From an uncultured Christensenellaceae bacterium (lineage in GTDB: Bacteria > Bacillota > Clostridia > Christensenellales > Pumilibacteraceae): a stretch of DNA of 64,000 nucleotides. Below the pieces are notes generated by a model. The model did not search any database, was not told where the DNA came from, and was given only the letters and a program-made list of their open reading frames with translations. A program made the translations under genes and the position numbers. Shown in pieces: positions 16,608 through 25,026 of this stretch (its first letter is position 1; every line of letters starts with the position of its first letter). The stretch covers positions 209,766 through 273,765 of the forward strand of contig CAJUPB010000001.1 of assembly GCA_910588155.1 (NCBI GenBank). The letters are read 5' to 3'.

Positions 16608-17729
16608 TTACTCGACGTGCCACCCCTCTATGACCGAATCCAGCCTGTCGAGATAACTCGGCGCGTCCACACTATTTATAGTAAACAATTTTTCCTCAAA
16701 AAGCAAATGATTTTCCAATAAAACTTCGATTTTTCCCGCTTCCTGTCCAATCCGAGTGGGAGCGGTGAACTCTATATCGGTATGCGCAACCACGTTTATA
16801 TTCTCTTCTTCGCCGTCTTTCAGCGGATAATACAAGTCGTTCAACGGCGCGCACTTGACAACGGAAGCTTTCCCCTCCTTGACCGGCACTTCGTAAGTTA
16901 TGTTTTTATCGCAAACTTTTCGCAGGGAGTATTCCTTGAACGCCCGTTCCATAAGAGCGCCGCAATCTTCGAACATCGGACCGCAATTCAGCACGACACA
17001 AATAACGCGCATACCGTTTCTTTTGGCGCTCGACACAAGACAGCGCCCCGCCTTTTTCGTAAAACCCGTTTTGACGCCGTCTCCGCCGTCGAACGTATTC
17101 AATATCTTATTCTTGTTCAGCACCACTCTGTCGTAATCACGACCTTTCCACGGCATCGTATATCTCTTTGTTCCGACTATTTTTTCAAAGACGGGATTTT
17201 TCATAGCATACGACGCAATGAGCGCCAAATCCCTCGCCGTAGTATAATGATTGTCGTCGTGCAAGCCGTGCGGATTGACGAAATTCGAGTTCGCAGCCCC
17301 CGCTCTTTTTGCCGTTTGATTCATAAGCTCGGCAAACTTTTGAATATCGCCGCTGACCGTGAGTGCGAGAGCCACGGCGCAATCGTTTCCGGACTGTAAC
17401 ATAAGACCGTACAGCAAATCGATAATCTTCAATTCCTCGTCGGCTTCGAGATATATCGACGAACCCTCGACACCGACTGCCTTTGCGGGTACTTTGACAA
17501 CCCGTTCCAAATCGTCGCAGTTTTCGATTACCGTTATCGCCGTCGCTATTTTTGTGGTGCTCGCCATCGGCAATCGTTTGTCTGCATTGTGCTCATACAA
17601 AACCCTGTTTGTGATGTTTTCCAAAAGCAACATCGACTGCGCGGAAGTATTGACAGGCTGCGACGACGGCAAAAACGCACTCGCGAATATAGTTATGACA
17701 GACATAACACAGCAAATCAGGATTTTCAT
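16608..17729 (-). CDS. dacB: D-alanyl-D-alanine carboxypeptidase (DacB/PBP5*-like)
   Basis: This 373-residue penicillin-binding protein trims the terminal D-alanine from peptidoglycan. A signal peptide (about 1-25) is followed by the S11 active-site motifs S57-T-T-K, S113-G-N and K220-T-G, and a C-terminal beta domain. Its location beside ytfJ suggests a sporulation form acting on spore cortex, as DacB does in Bacillus. It ends without an obvious amphipathic anchor. Its ATG overlaps the ytfJ stop as ATGA. Confidence 0.9.
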   Translation of the reverse strand: MKILICCVMSVITIFASAFLPSSQPVNTSAQSMLLLENITNRVLYEHNADKRLPMASTTKIATAITVIENCDDLERVVKVPAKAVGVEGSSIYLEADEELKIIDLLYGLMLQSGNDCAVALALTVSGDIQKFAELMNQTAKRAGAANSNFVNPHGLHDDNHYTTARDLALIASYAMKNPVFEKIVGTKRYTMPWKGRDYDRVVLNKNKILNTFDGGDGVKTGFTKKAGRCLVSSAKRNGMRVICVVLNCGPMFEDCGALMERAFKEYSLRKVCDKNITYEVPVKEGKASVVKCAPLNDLYYPLKDGEEENINVVAHTDIEFTAPTRIGQEAGKIEVLLENHLLFEEKLFTINSVDAPSYLDRLDSVIEGWHVE

Positions 17730-18115
17730 TTTTTATTTATACCGTCAAGCAGACCTTCTATAATATCAGGGACAACGTCGAGAATTTGTTCCAAGGGGTT
17801 TTTGTCGTCGACATTCACCAATTTTACGGTCTTGCCGTCGCTTATCAGAAAGCCTATCGGTGACACAGACACGCCCGCACCGCTGCCGCCGGCAAACGGA
17901 TATTCAGTATAAGACTGACGCGACATATCGCTGTATTCGCCTCCGCCGGTCAAAAAACCCGCCGTCACTTTACTGACCGGTATTATGCTCACGCCGTCGG
18001 AAGTGACTACGGGCGTACCTATTACGGTATCCGCTTCCACAAGCGTTCGGATTTTCCCGAAAGCATTGTCCATTATTCTTTCAATCGGATGTTCTTGTTG
18101 CTGTACTATCATCAT
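17726..18115 (-). CDS. ytfJ: Sporulation protein YtfJ (GerW family)
   Basis: The 129-residue protein matches the GerW/YtfJ family, made in the forespore and needed for normal germination in Bacillus. Recognised blocks are HPIERIMDNAFGKIRTLVEADTV (shorter part HPIERIMDNAF is most typical), GTPVVTSDGVSIIPVSKV, a glycine-rich FAGGSGAGVSVSPIGFL, and the C-terminal VPDIIEGL. The enzymatic role is unknown. Two adjacent ATGs are possible starts after GGAGAGG. It lies between a DUF2953 gene and dacB, and the DUF2953-ytfJ pairing is common in Clostridia. Confidence 0.93.
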   Translation of the reverse strand: MMIVQQQEHPIERIMDNAFGKIRTLVEADTVIGTPVVTSDGVSIIPVSKVTAGFLTGGGEYSDMSRQSYTEYPFAGGSGAGVSVSPIGFLISDGKTVKLVNVDDKNPLEQILDVVPDIIEGLLDGINKK

Positions 18116-18123
18116 TCCTCTCC

Positions 18124-18735
18124 TTACAGTCTTACTTTTAAAGCTCTTGTTTTCATTTTGCCGTTTCGTTTGGCTTTTATTTCGAGCTTATTCAAAATTC
18201 CTGCTATGAATCCGTTTATAATATTTGCTAACGAAAGTTTAAATATGCCCTCGACGTCAAAATCAAGTTTATTTTTATTGTAAGACGGAACAATTACATT
18301 TCGTATTGCTATATTCTGCCTGCTCTTCAAAAATGCCGACAGCGCTCCGAAAAACGTTCGCAAAACGCCGACAATCATAGTTGTGGAAAATGCGTTCGCC
18401 GCAAAGCCCACGGCGGCTTCCACATCCAATTTTTCGACCGTCAGATACGACATTACCGGCGCCGCTTTAAACAGCGCCATAACAGACTTTTTGTCGTTTT
18501 TGTCGGCATTCAAATGTATCTCGTCTCGTTTTTTGCCGCTTATGACAACAATGTTTTTTTCGGTTGCGCTTTCGCTTTCCACGCGAATCCTCGCCTTGAA
18601 AATCGGAACAAAAAACAATGAAACCGCAATTGTGCCGCTGTTTTCAAACAAATCCGCTTTTAAATTTACGGTAAACACGAAAGGCAGTGACACGAACGTC
18701 AAAACCAAAATTATAATGGAAAAAGCGGTTAACAT
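18124..18735 (-). CDS. DUF2953 domain protein
   Basis: This protein has an N-terminal membrane helix (AFSIIILVLTFVSLPFVF) and a predominantly beta and amphipathic remainder, as in the DUF2953 family that commonly precedes ytfJ in sporulating Clostridia. The conserved C-terminal part includes PSYNKNKLDFDVEGIFKLSLANII. No catalytic motif is seen and the function is unknown. I place the start at ATG 18735, directly before the helix. The frame extends to a TTG at 18792 overlapping the scpB stop; neither start has a good Shine-Dalgarno. Confidence 0.75.
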   Translation of the reverse strand: MLTAFSIIILVLTFVSLPFVFTVNLKADLFENSGTIAVSLFFVPIFKARIRVESESATEKNIVVISGKKRDEIHLNADKNDKKSVMALFKAAPVMSYLTVEKLDVEAAVGFAANAFSTTMIVGVLRTFFGALSAFLKSRQNIAIRNVIVPSYNKNKLDFDVEGIFKLSLANIINGFIAGILNKLEIKAKRNGKMKTRALKVRL

Positions 18736-18784
18736 ATTGCTAATATGCCACCGCTTTATCCCATTTATTCGACCAATGCGCCGA

Positions 18785-19423
18785 CTATTCAATTTTGTCG
18801 ACGTTAGTTTCCTCGCTCAAAAACTCCGGCACTTCTTCTTCGGGAAGTTCGAAATCATTATAAAGATTTGCCGCCTGCGCCCTCCCGTTAGCCTCTATAA
18901 CGGTTATACTCTCCAACAGTTTGTCGTAATCGGGCAGCTGATTTATATCCTCGATGCGGAAACGCTTCAAAAAAGCCTCCGTAGTTCCGTAAAGCAGCGG
19001 TTTACCCACGGCATCTTTGCGACCCACAACCTCTATCAGGTTATGCTTTTGAAGTATCTGTATGGCATAATCGCAATTCACTCCGCGAACTTGTTCTATC
19101 TCCAAGCGCGTAACCGGCTGACGATATGCCACAATGGCAACGGTTTCCAGCGCCGCCGAGGACAGTTCTTTTTCGCGAACGGGTTTCAAAACGCTTTCCA
19201 CCGATTCCGCATATTTCGGATTCGACGCGAACTGTATTTTGTTGCGATAAGATATCAACAAGATTCCTCTTTTGCCGCTGTATTTTTTTTTCAAACGTTT
19301 GACAGACTCATCAACTTCGCTCTTTTGCAATCCGAGAACTTCGGTTATATCTTCGATACCTATGCCGTTTCCCGACACCAACAAAAGAGACTCCAAAATG
19401 TAGTCCAAATCTTCCAGGTTCAT
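18785..19423 (-). CDS. scpB: Segregation and condensation protein B
   Basis: ScpB bridges SMC and ScpA in the condensin complex that organises the chromosome. The 212-residue protein has tandem winged-helix domains, with LEDLDYILESLLLVSG at the start and the conserved ALETVAIVAYRQPVTRLEIEQVRGV and GRKDAVGKPLLYGTT blocks. The acidic C-terminal tail is typical. It follows scpA closely on the same strand. Confidence 0.97.
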   Translation of the reverse strand: MNLEDLDYILESLLLVSGNGIGIEDITEVLGLQKSEVDESVKRLKKKYSGKRGILLISYRNKIQFASNPKYAESVESVLKPVREKELSSAALETVAIVAYRQPVTRLEIEQVRGVNCDYAIQILQKHNLIEVVGRKDAVGKPLLYGTTEAFLKRFRIEDINQLPDYDKLLESITVIEANGRAQAANLYNDFELPEEEVPEFLSEETNVDKIE

Positions 19424-19430
19424 ATATCAG

Positions 19431-20216
19431 TCAAGCCACCTTATGTATTATAATTTCTTCAAAAGTTCCGCGCTGCTCCACCCTTATGAACTGTGATTTC
19501 ATAAGTTCCAGCATTGCCTGAAAAGTGGTGATTATTTCGTTCTTCGAAAAGTCTTCTTCGAACAAATCGTAAAACCCTACCTTATCGCAGTCCGACAATA
19601 TTTCTTTTATTCTCGTCGACATTTCGTCGACGGTGTAGCGGTCTTTTTTTATTTCCCGCTCCGTAGGACTTTTGGCGCGGCTCTCCAATCTCAACAGCAA
19701 TTTTTGCAAAGCTTTCATCAATCCGTCCATTGTCATATCTTTCAGCACGAGCTTGGGTTCGAGCATAGACATATCGGGCGGACGATAATGAGAACCGACG
19801 GTTTCGAGGTCTTTCATCTTCTTGCTCGCATCTTTATAAACCTCGTACTCTTCGCTGTACATTCTTCTCATTATTTCCTGCTGCAATTGTTCCGCATCGC
19901 TGTCGACAGGCAATTCCTCCGGTCTCGGCAACAACGATTTCGATTTTATTTCAATCAAAATAGCCGCAACTTCTATAAATTCGGATGCGCCCTCCAAATC
20001 AAGAACATCGTTTTTTGCCATAAATTCGAGATACTGTTCGGTTATGTCCGACACAAAAAAGTCTTGTATATCAATACGCGACTTTTTAACGAGGCTGACA
20101 AGCAAACCAAGCGGACCGTCGAATTGAGGACCGCTGAAACGATTGAACTTCACGCAATAAGAATCGGATGAATTCTCGTTTTCGATTATTGAATTTTCAA
20201 TTTCCGTTTCGTTCAT
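19431..20216 (-). CDS. scpA: Segregation and condensation protein A
   Basis: ScpA is the kleisin that closes the SMC ring. After a short acidic N-terminus the family start FSGPQFDGPLGLLVSLVKKS is clear, then IDIQDFFVSDITEQYLEFM and EFIEVAAILIEIKSKSLLPR. The C-terminal winged helix carries ETIT-like VTFQAMLELMK-type sequence (TTFQAMLELMKSQFIRVEQ). Length (261) is normal. It is translated together with scpB and sits downstream of an M50 protease gene, a usual Clostridial arrangement. Confidence 0.97.
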   Translation of the reverse strand: MNETEIENSIIENENSSDSYCVKFNRFSGPQFDGPLGLLVSLVKKSRIDIQDFFVSDITEQYLEFMAKNDVLDLEGASEFIEVAAILIEIKSKSLLPRPEELPVDSDAEQLQQEIMRRMYSEEYEVYKDASKKMKDLETVGSHYRPPDMSMLEPKLVLKDMTMDGLMKALQKLLLRLESRAKSPTEREIKKDRYTVDEMSTRIKEILSDCDKVGFYDLFEEDFSKNEIITTFQAMLELMKSQFIRVEQRGTFEEIIIHKVA

Positions 20217-20229
20217 TTAACTATTTCCG

Positions 20230-20919
20230 TCAGAAAATCAATCCCCAAAAAGCCATAAACAATTTCCGCACCAGCCCCGTGAAATACGAAATATATGTGC
20301 CGAGTATATCTATATAAGCAGGCAAGCCGAATATATCGACAACTACGCCCAAACCTATCAAACCTATCAGTATATAGTGACCGTAGTCTCTGATGAATTT
20401 TGCATAAGGATTGGTGAATTTGGTGAAAGCTTCAACCACTCTGAATCCGTCCAGAGGATGAATAGGCAAAAGGTTGAAAAATATCAGATTCAAGTTGAGC
20501 AAAGCCATTATTTCAAAGAAGTTCGCAACTCCCGAAAATACGCTGCCCCACACGTTTCCCTGAAACTTCGTTGCCAAAGACCACATAGGCAACACAAAAC
20601 CGCAAGATATAAAAGCCAAAATCAAATTGACCACAACTCCGGCGATTGCAACGGTAAACAATCCGCGTTTCGGATGTTTGAAGTTATACGGGTTGACGGG
20701 TACGGGTTTTGCGTAACCGAAACCGACGACAATCAGCATAACGAAACCGACAAGGTCGAAATGCGCCAACGGATTAAGCGTAAGCCTTCCGTTCACTTTC
20801 GCCGTCGGGTCGCCGTTCCACAACGCCACATAGCCGTGAGCCAACTCGTGCAACACCATAGAAATTACCACTGCTACGGCTGTGAATATTAAACTCGTCC
20901 AACTATACGGAAAAATCAC
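20230..20919 (-). CDS. Site-2 protease family (M50) membrane metalloprotease
   Basis: This 229-residue membrane protein has the zinc motif HELAH (H25, E26, H29) in its first membrane helix and NLLPIHPLDG, the family's second metal-ligand motif, in a later one. Four to five further hydrophobic segments are present. Such proteases cut transmembrane segments of regulators or anti-sigma factors; the target is unknown. The GTG at 20919 is chosen because GGAG lies six bases before it, while the upstream TTG directly abuts the GGAG. It is probably the first gene of the scpA-to-rluB operon. Confidence 0.9.
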   Translation of the reverse strand: MIFPYSWTSLIFTAVAVVISMVLHELAHGYVALWNGDPTAKVNGRLTLNPLAHFDLVGFVMLIVVGFGYAKPVPVNPYNFKHPKRGLFTVAIAGVVVNLILAFISCGFVLPMWSLATKFQGNVWGSVFSGVANFFEIMALLNLNLIFFNLLPIHPLDGFRVVEAFTKFTNPYAKFIRDYGHYILIGLIGLGVVVDIFGLPAYIDILGTYISYFTGLVRKLFMAFWGLIF

Positions 20920-21044
20920 GGTCAACTCCTTTCACGTTTATCCTGACATAAGACCATTATAATCATACCATATTTATAGTGTGTTAGTCAAACGATTGAT
21001 TTGCATCTTCCGATAAGATTTGAAAACCTTTTCCATCGCCGCCT

Positions 21045-21084
21045 TAAAACAAAGAACGGAGAATGCCCGAAAAGGCATCCTCCG
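21045..21084 (-). terminator. Terminator of dacF
   Basis: CGGAGGATGCC and GGCATTCTCCG pair with one mismatch around a TTTTCG loop, followed on the minus strand by TTCTTTGTTTT. Confidence 0.75.
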
Positions 21085-21099
21085 CGTCTCTAAACTTAT

Positions 21100-22278
21100 T
21101 TACCATTTCGATATAAAATCGTCCACTATGTCCATATAGCCCTTTTTCTCCACTCCTTCGAGCGCAACTATTTTTACCTCGCCGATTGCCTCCCCGCCTC
21201 TTGCAATCACGGCTTTTCCTATTTCGTCGTTTGCATTTACGGGAGCGGAAACATTATTTATCTCGTAAGTTATCTCATAGTCAGAATCATCGCCTTTTCT
21301 CGAAAAGAGTTTAAAAGAATCGGCATAGACTCCCTCTACCGTATCGCTCTTTCCTCCCTCGACTTTTACGGCTTCCGAAAACTTGTCTCCTCCTTTGATA
21401 ATCTCCTTCGTTTCATAATTGGCAAATCCGTAGTTAAACAATTTGCTGACTTCGGCATTGCGTTTTTTGCTGTCCGCACCGCCGATTACAATGCTTATGA
21501 GACGCGTATCGTCCCTCTTTGCCGTAGCTGCCAAACAGGACATAGCTTCATTGGTGAATCCCGTTTTTCCGCCGTCACAACCCTTATATGCCCTTATAAG
21601 CTTGTTTGTGTTCGTGAGTCGGGTAACTCTGCCGCTCGGATGTGTCAAATCATACATCCAAACACCGGAGTATTCGAAGAACTTTTGATGAGAAAAAAGC
21701 TCTCTCGACATAACGGCAACGTCTGCCGCACAGCTGTATTGCCCGTCTGCCGGAAGTCCCGTGCAATTCACAAAACACGTATTTTCCATTTTCAATTCCG
21801 CCGCGCGCTTGTTCATCTCCGCCACGAACGATTCCACGCTTCCGCTTATTTTTTCGGCTATCGCCACGCAAGAGTCGTTTGCCGACGCCACGACGATACT
21901 CTGCAACAAGTCGTTCACTTTATACGAACTGCCCGCATCCAAGAACGCTTGCGAGCCGCCCATACTGCCCGCATTCTCGCTTATGACCACATCGGATTCA
22001 TAATCGAGCAGTCCCGAATCGGCGTGTTCGAACGCCAAAAGCAGCGTCATTATTTTAACCATACTTGCTATCGGTTGACGATTTAATTGATTGTATTCGT
22101 ATATGACGCTTCCCGTATCGTAATCAAGCAACATAGCCGCACGCGCATTGGATACGCTTATTTCATCCGTGCCTTTGGCATCAATCTCCAACGCTTTTGC
22201 CGCAGTCACGGGAGCAATTGCCGCCACCGCAATCACGACGAGCGCCAACGAACATATTTTCAGCAATATTTTTTTCAT
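21100..22278 (-). CDS. dacF: D-alanyl-D-alanine carboxypeptidase (DacF-like)
   Basis: This 392-residue S11 carboxypeptidase has a signal peptide (about 1-28) and the active-site motifs S72-M-V-K, S132-A-N and K238-T-G. A beta-rich C-terminal domain and a terminal amphipathic stretch (KGYMDIVDDFISKW) follow, which may anchor it to the membrane. Adjacent sporulation genes suggest a forespore role as in Bacillus DacF, where it tunes spore cortex crosslinking. The ATG at 22278 has AGAGGGG six bases upstream; the upstream ATG at 22299 does not. It is followed by a terminator. Confidence 0.88.
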   Translation of the reverse strand: MKKILLKICSLALVVIAVAAIAPVTAAKALEIDAKGTDEISVSNARAAMLLDYDTGSVIYEYNQLNRQPIASMVKIMTLLLAFEHADSGLLDYESDVVISENAGSMGGSQAFLDAGSSYKVNDLLQSIVVASANDSCVAIAEKISGSVESFVAEMNKRAAELKMENTCFVNCTGLPADGQYSCAADVAVMSRELFSHQKFFEYSGVWMYDLTHPSGRVTRLTNTNKLIRAYKGCDGGKTGFTNEAMSCLAATAKRDDTRLISIVIGGADSKKRNAEVSKLFNYGFANYETKEIIKGGDKFSEAVKVEGGKSDTVEGVYADSFKLFSRKGDDSDYEITYEINNVSAPVNANDEIGKAVIARGGEAIGEVKIVALEGVEKKGYMDIVDDFISKW

Positions 22279-22344
22279 TTTATACCCCTCTATAAACATA
22301 TTTCCGTGTTAATAATATGTTCTTGTCGAGGGCTTATTATGTAA

Positions 22345-22959
22345 TCAGATTATAAGTCCCGCCGTAAAAATTCCGCCGAATATTCCCAAGTACAGAACCG
22401 ACAGCACCGTTACCGCCGCAAAAATCAAATACGGCGGTAAATTTTCGATAACCGTATGCATACAAAAACAGCCGTTGCGACGCATCTGCAAACCGCAATT
22501 CAGAGACAAAGATACAGCGCACCCCAAAGAAAACGACATAACAAGTGATGACGGTATATAGACTATTATAACGTACGGCAAGGACGCCAATTTGAAATAT
22601 GCGATATACAAAGCCGCAGAATATCCAGTCATATAAGATACATAAAAGAAAATCAATACTCCAATCAGACTGGTATAAAAGTTAAAACCGAAGACACAGA
22701 GCAAAGCTAAACATATAAGGTAACAAATAAGATTCAGAAAAATAAAGCCGACGATATTTCTGTTTTGAGCGTCGACAATCATAGTATATATCGACCTATT
22801 GGAAAGAACGTCCGCCGCGTCGCAAGAACAACCCGCTTTTACGCCGAAAGCACAAGCAATGACGAAAATCACCGCAAAAATTATCAAGCGGATTTTATGA
22901 ACTTTCAAAAACTCCGCGCAACAATAATAGATATTCCACAGTCTGTCGACAACTTTCAT
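22345..22959 (-). CDS. Polytopic membrane protein, SpoIIM-like
   Basis: This 204-residue protein has about five membrane helices, including RLIIFAVIFVIACAFGVKAG near the start, FIFLNLICYLICLALLCVFG in the middle and YLIFAAVTVLSVLYLGIFGG at the end. Length, helix pattern and position next to dacF and spoIVB resemble SpoIIM, part of the engulfment complex that thins septal peptidoglycan during sporulation, but sequence similarity is weak. The frame extends to 23001, inside the terminator of spoIVB, so ATG 22959 is the better start. No good Shine-Dalgarno is visible. Confidence applies to the gene; the SpoIIM assignment is tentative. Confidence 0.6.
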   Translation of the reverse strand: MKVVDRLWNIYYCCAEFLKVHKIRLIIFAVIFVIACAFGVKAGCSCDAADVLSNRSIYTMIVDAQNRNIVGFIFLNLICYLICLALLCVFGFNFYTSLIGVLIFFYVSYMTGYSAALYIAYFKLASLPYVIIVYIPSSLVMSFSLGCAVSLSLNCGLQMRRNGCFCMHTVIENLPPYLIFAAVTVLSVLYLGIFGGIFTAGLII

Positions 22960-22998
22960 ATAACAATATATGAAAAAGTTTGTCGATTTATCACGAAA

Positions 22999-23021
22999 CA
23001 AAAAAGACGGCGCAAGCCGTC
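22999..23021 (-). terminator. Terminator of spoIVB
   Basis: GACGGC-TTGC-GCCGTC with a six-T tail on the minus strand, 8 bp past the spoIVB stop. A compact, strong intrinsic terminator. Confidence 0.85.
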
Positions 23022-23028
23022 TCGAAAA

Positions 23029-24207
23029 TCAATACATCCAATCCAGATATAACCCGTAACCTTTCGTAGGGTCGTTTACGAATACGTGAGTCAAAGCACC
23101 GATTATCATATCGTTTTGGATTATCGGGCTTCCGCTCATTCCCCTGACAATGCCGCCGCTTAAATCCAAAAGTCTTTTATCGGTTACGCGTATTACCATA
23201 CTCCTGTCCGCACGTTCCGACTGCGGCATTGCACGTATTATTTCCACATCGTAAAAATCGGCTGTACCGCCTACGGTAGTATATATCTTCGCCTTGCCGT
23301 TCCTGACGTTTATGCGACTGCCTATGTGATAATACTTTTCGGGAATATCCGCATTCGAATTGAAATTCCCGTATACTCCGTAGTCCGTATTTTTATAAAT
23401 CTCCCCTATGGGAGTGTCCGTGTTTTTCAAAACACCTTTAAGCTCTCCGGGAACACCTTTCGAACCCTTGTTTACTCCCGCTATATCGCAATTATACGCT
23501 TTACCGCCGCTGACCGGCAACACACAGTCGTTTACGGCTATGCCGTGTCCGAGAGAGGCAAACGTATTGTCGCTTTTTATAAAACTCGTGGTTCCTACTC
23601 CCGATACGGTATCCCTCACCCACAAACCGAGTCTGTACTTGCCGCTCAACTCATCTATGAGAGGAGATATGTTTGTCTGCGTTATTTTGCCGTTACGATT
23701 TAAAGTGACCTTTATTTTTTCGCCACCCTCATAGTTTTCCATAAAGGCGATTATATCTTTTGCGGAAGTTATCTTCGTTGCATCGAGATTTAAAATCAAA
23801 TCCCCCGACCGAATTCCTCCGCTTATGCACACTTTTCCCGCCGCCGTTTCGACGTAGCCTATTTCATCGACGAGAACTCCGTCCAAATTCATCACAAGCC
23901 CAATCGGAAAACCCCCGAGACGGACCTGTTTATCTTTTGCACAAAGTACGTCGACGGTTTTAAGCGGCAGCAAGCCGAACAGTTTGAACGACAGCTTGCC
24001 GCCCCGAACTTCTCCGTCCCCGCCACCCAAATCGAGTTGACAATCCACGGCACCGAATGTGCTTTTATCCACGGAATACGAGGTCACCGTTATACCGTCG
24101 GGAATGGACAAAATATATCCCACCGAAGGAACAAAAGACAGCGTCAAATACAACAAAAGCGCAATTGCCGACAGCAATAAAAATCTTCCTGTTCTACGTT
24201 TTTCCAT
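23029..24207 (-). CDS. spoIVB: SpoIVB signalling serine peptidase
   Basis: SpoIVB is secreted from the forespore and cleaves SpoIVFA, starting the signal that activates sigma-K in the mother cell. The 392-residue protein has an N-terminal membrane anchor (about 8-33), a PDZ domain (about 95-180), and an S55 peptidase domain. The triad can be placed by comparison with Bacillus: H221 in ASLGHGIAV, D343 in VTDKRLLDL, and S358 in GMSGSPI; the 15-residue spacing between the last two equals that of B. subtilis. No clear Shine-Dalgarno is seen before the ATG. Confidence 0.95.
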   Translation of the reverse strand: MEKRRTGRFLLLSAIALLLYLTLSFVPSVGYILSIPDGITVTSYSVDKSTFGAVDCQLDLGGGDGEVRGGKLSFKLFGLLPLKTVDVLCAKDKQVRLGGFPIGLVMNLDGVLVDEIGYVETAAGKVCISGGIRSGDLILNLDATKITSAKDIIAFMENYEGGEKIKVTLNRNGKITQTNISPLIDELSGKYRLGLWVRDTVSGVGTTSFIKSDNTFASLGHGIAVNDCVLPVSGGKAYNCDIAGVNKGSKGVPGELKGVLKNTDTPIGEIYKNTDYGVYGNFNSNADIPEKYYHIGSRINVRNGKAKIYTTVGGTADFYDVEIIRAMPQSERADRSMVIRVTDKRLLDLSGGIVRGMSGSPIIQNDMIIGALTHVFVNDPTKGYGLYLDWMY

Positions 24208-24277
24208 ACTAATATTTAGCAGTACGGAAGCGATAAATATACATAAAGATTAAAAGCGACGAAAATTGCGCAAGTAA

Positions 24278-24688
24278 TTAAAAAGCAAAATTTTTATCAA
24301 ACAGCACTGCCGCCATATATTCCGTAAACAACGCCAAAATCTGCCCTACGGTCGGCGGAGTGTAAGTTACTCTCAATCCGAAATATCCATACAAGTTTGC
24401 AAAACCTTCGTCGTGATAATACGATTTACTTACCAACGTACGCGCATTTCTCTCCAACGACTCGCCTTTCGTACCAAACTTTTCCGCCACCGTATCATAC
24501 ATTTTCATCAGCTTGTCCACTTTTTGCTCTTTCAAGGCAAGCAGAACAAGTTCTCGCATACAGGGAAAGCCTTTTAAAGAAGGCACAAATCCCATTTTAA
24601 TCATCTCGGCAGAAACAAGACGAGTCAGCTCACCATCTGTCAAAATACGTCCGTCAAAAGTAGTACCGTTACCATTTTGTTTTTCCAT
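24278..24688 (-). CDS. Spo0A C-terminal DNA-binding domain protein without receiver domain
   Basis: The 136-residue protein aligns with the DNA-binding half of Spo0A: EMIKMGFVPSLKGFPCMREL corresponds to the IxxIGVPAHIKGYxYLRE block, MYDTVAEKFGTKGESLERNA to the YPxIAKKxxTTxSRVERAI recognition region, and YFGLRVTYTPPTVGQILAL to the end. There is no room for the phospho-acceptor receiver domain, and the usual RxxRH core is altered. It could be a divergent regulator or a competitor of full-length Spo0A. GGGAG precedes the ATG by seven bases. It lies upstream of spoIVB, whereas true spo0A is normally downstream of spoIVB. Confidence 0.82.
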   Translation of the reverse strand: MEKQNGNGTTFDGRILTDGELTRLVSAEMIKMGFVPSLKGFPCMRELVLLALKEQKVDKLMKMYDTVAEKFGTKGESLERNARTLVSKSYYHDEGFANLYGYFGLRVTYTPPTVGQILALFTEYMAAVLFDKNFAF

Positions 24689-24748
24689 AAAAACACTCCC
24701 TTAAAAGATTTTTTATCAAAAATTCGGTCAGACCCAAATGACACAACG

Positions 24749-24777
24749 ATTATATCACCATTTTTATACAAAGGCAA
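24749..24777 (-). promoter_or_regulatory. Promoter of the Spo0A-like gene
   Basis: TTGCCT (24777-24772), 17-nt spacer, TATAAT (24754-24749) on the minus strand, about 60 bp before the ATG. The match to the vegetative consensus suggests transcription outside late sporulation. Confidence 0.65.
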
Positions 24778-24840
24778 GCATTTTAATGCAATATTTTAGT
24801 TTAATTTAACAATATTTGTAGATTTAATTCCAAATTTGTC

Positions 24841-24881
24841 GAAAAATACAACACCGCAAAGCCATATCAACTTTTGCGGTG
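24841..24881 (-). terminator. Terminator of the yicC-to-spoVM operon
   Basis: CACCGCAAAAG and CTTTGCGGTG form a stem on the minus strand with a 9-nt loop, followed by TTGTATTTTT. It closes the operon 39 bp after the spoVM stop. The remaining AT-rich sequence from about 24778 to 24850 shows nothing else I can support. Confidence 0.75.
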
Positions 24882-24919
24882 CTTTAAATAAAATATTTTT
24901 CAAATAAGTACAAATAAAA

Positions 24920-25003
24920 TTAAACTTTTTTTGATTTTTTAACAAAAAAGAATCTCAATATGCCTCTCAAAAAAGCAGGCGCTTTGACACATATAATTTT
25001 CAA
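24920..25003 (-). CDS. spoVM: Stage V sporulation protein M
   Basis: A 27-codon reading frame encodes (M)KIICVKAPAFLRGILRFF followed by a basic tail, FVKKSKKV. It aligns without gaps to the 26-residue B. subtilis SpoVM over K2, K7, P9, F11, L12, G14, I15 and R17; P9 is the residue that gives SpoVM its curvature-sensing kink. SpoVM is an amphipathic helix that sits on the forespore surface and anchors the coat protein SpoIVA. Start is TTG with GGAGG nine bases upstream. It directly follows thiN, the same place as in Bacillus, which strongly supports the call. Confidence 0.87.
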   Translation of the reverse strand: MKIICVKAPAFLRGILRFFFVKKSKKV

Positions 25004-25026
25004 AACAATAGCCCTCCATAAAAAAA

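Noticed and set aside
20956..20961. TATAAT upstream of the M50 protease gene as a promoter
   Set aside because: No -35-like hexamer lies 16-18 bases upstream and there is no extended -10; left as unsupported.
21100..22278. SAN instead of SGN in DacF as a sign of inactivation
   Set aside because: The family motif is SxN, so S132-A-N is acceptable; SMVK and KTG are intact.
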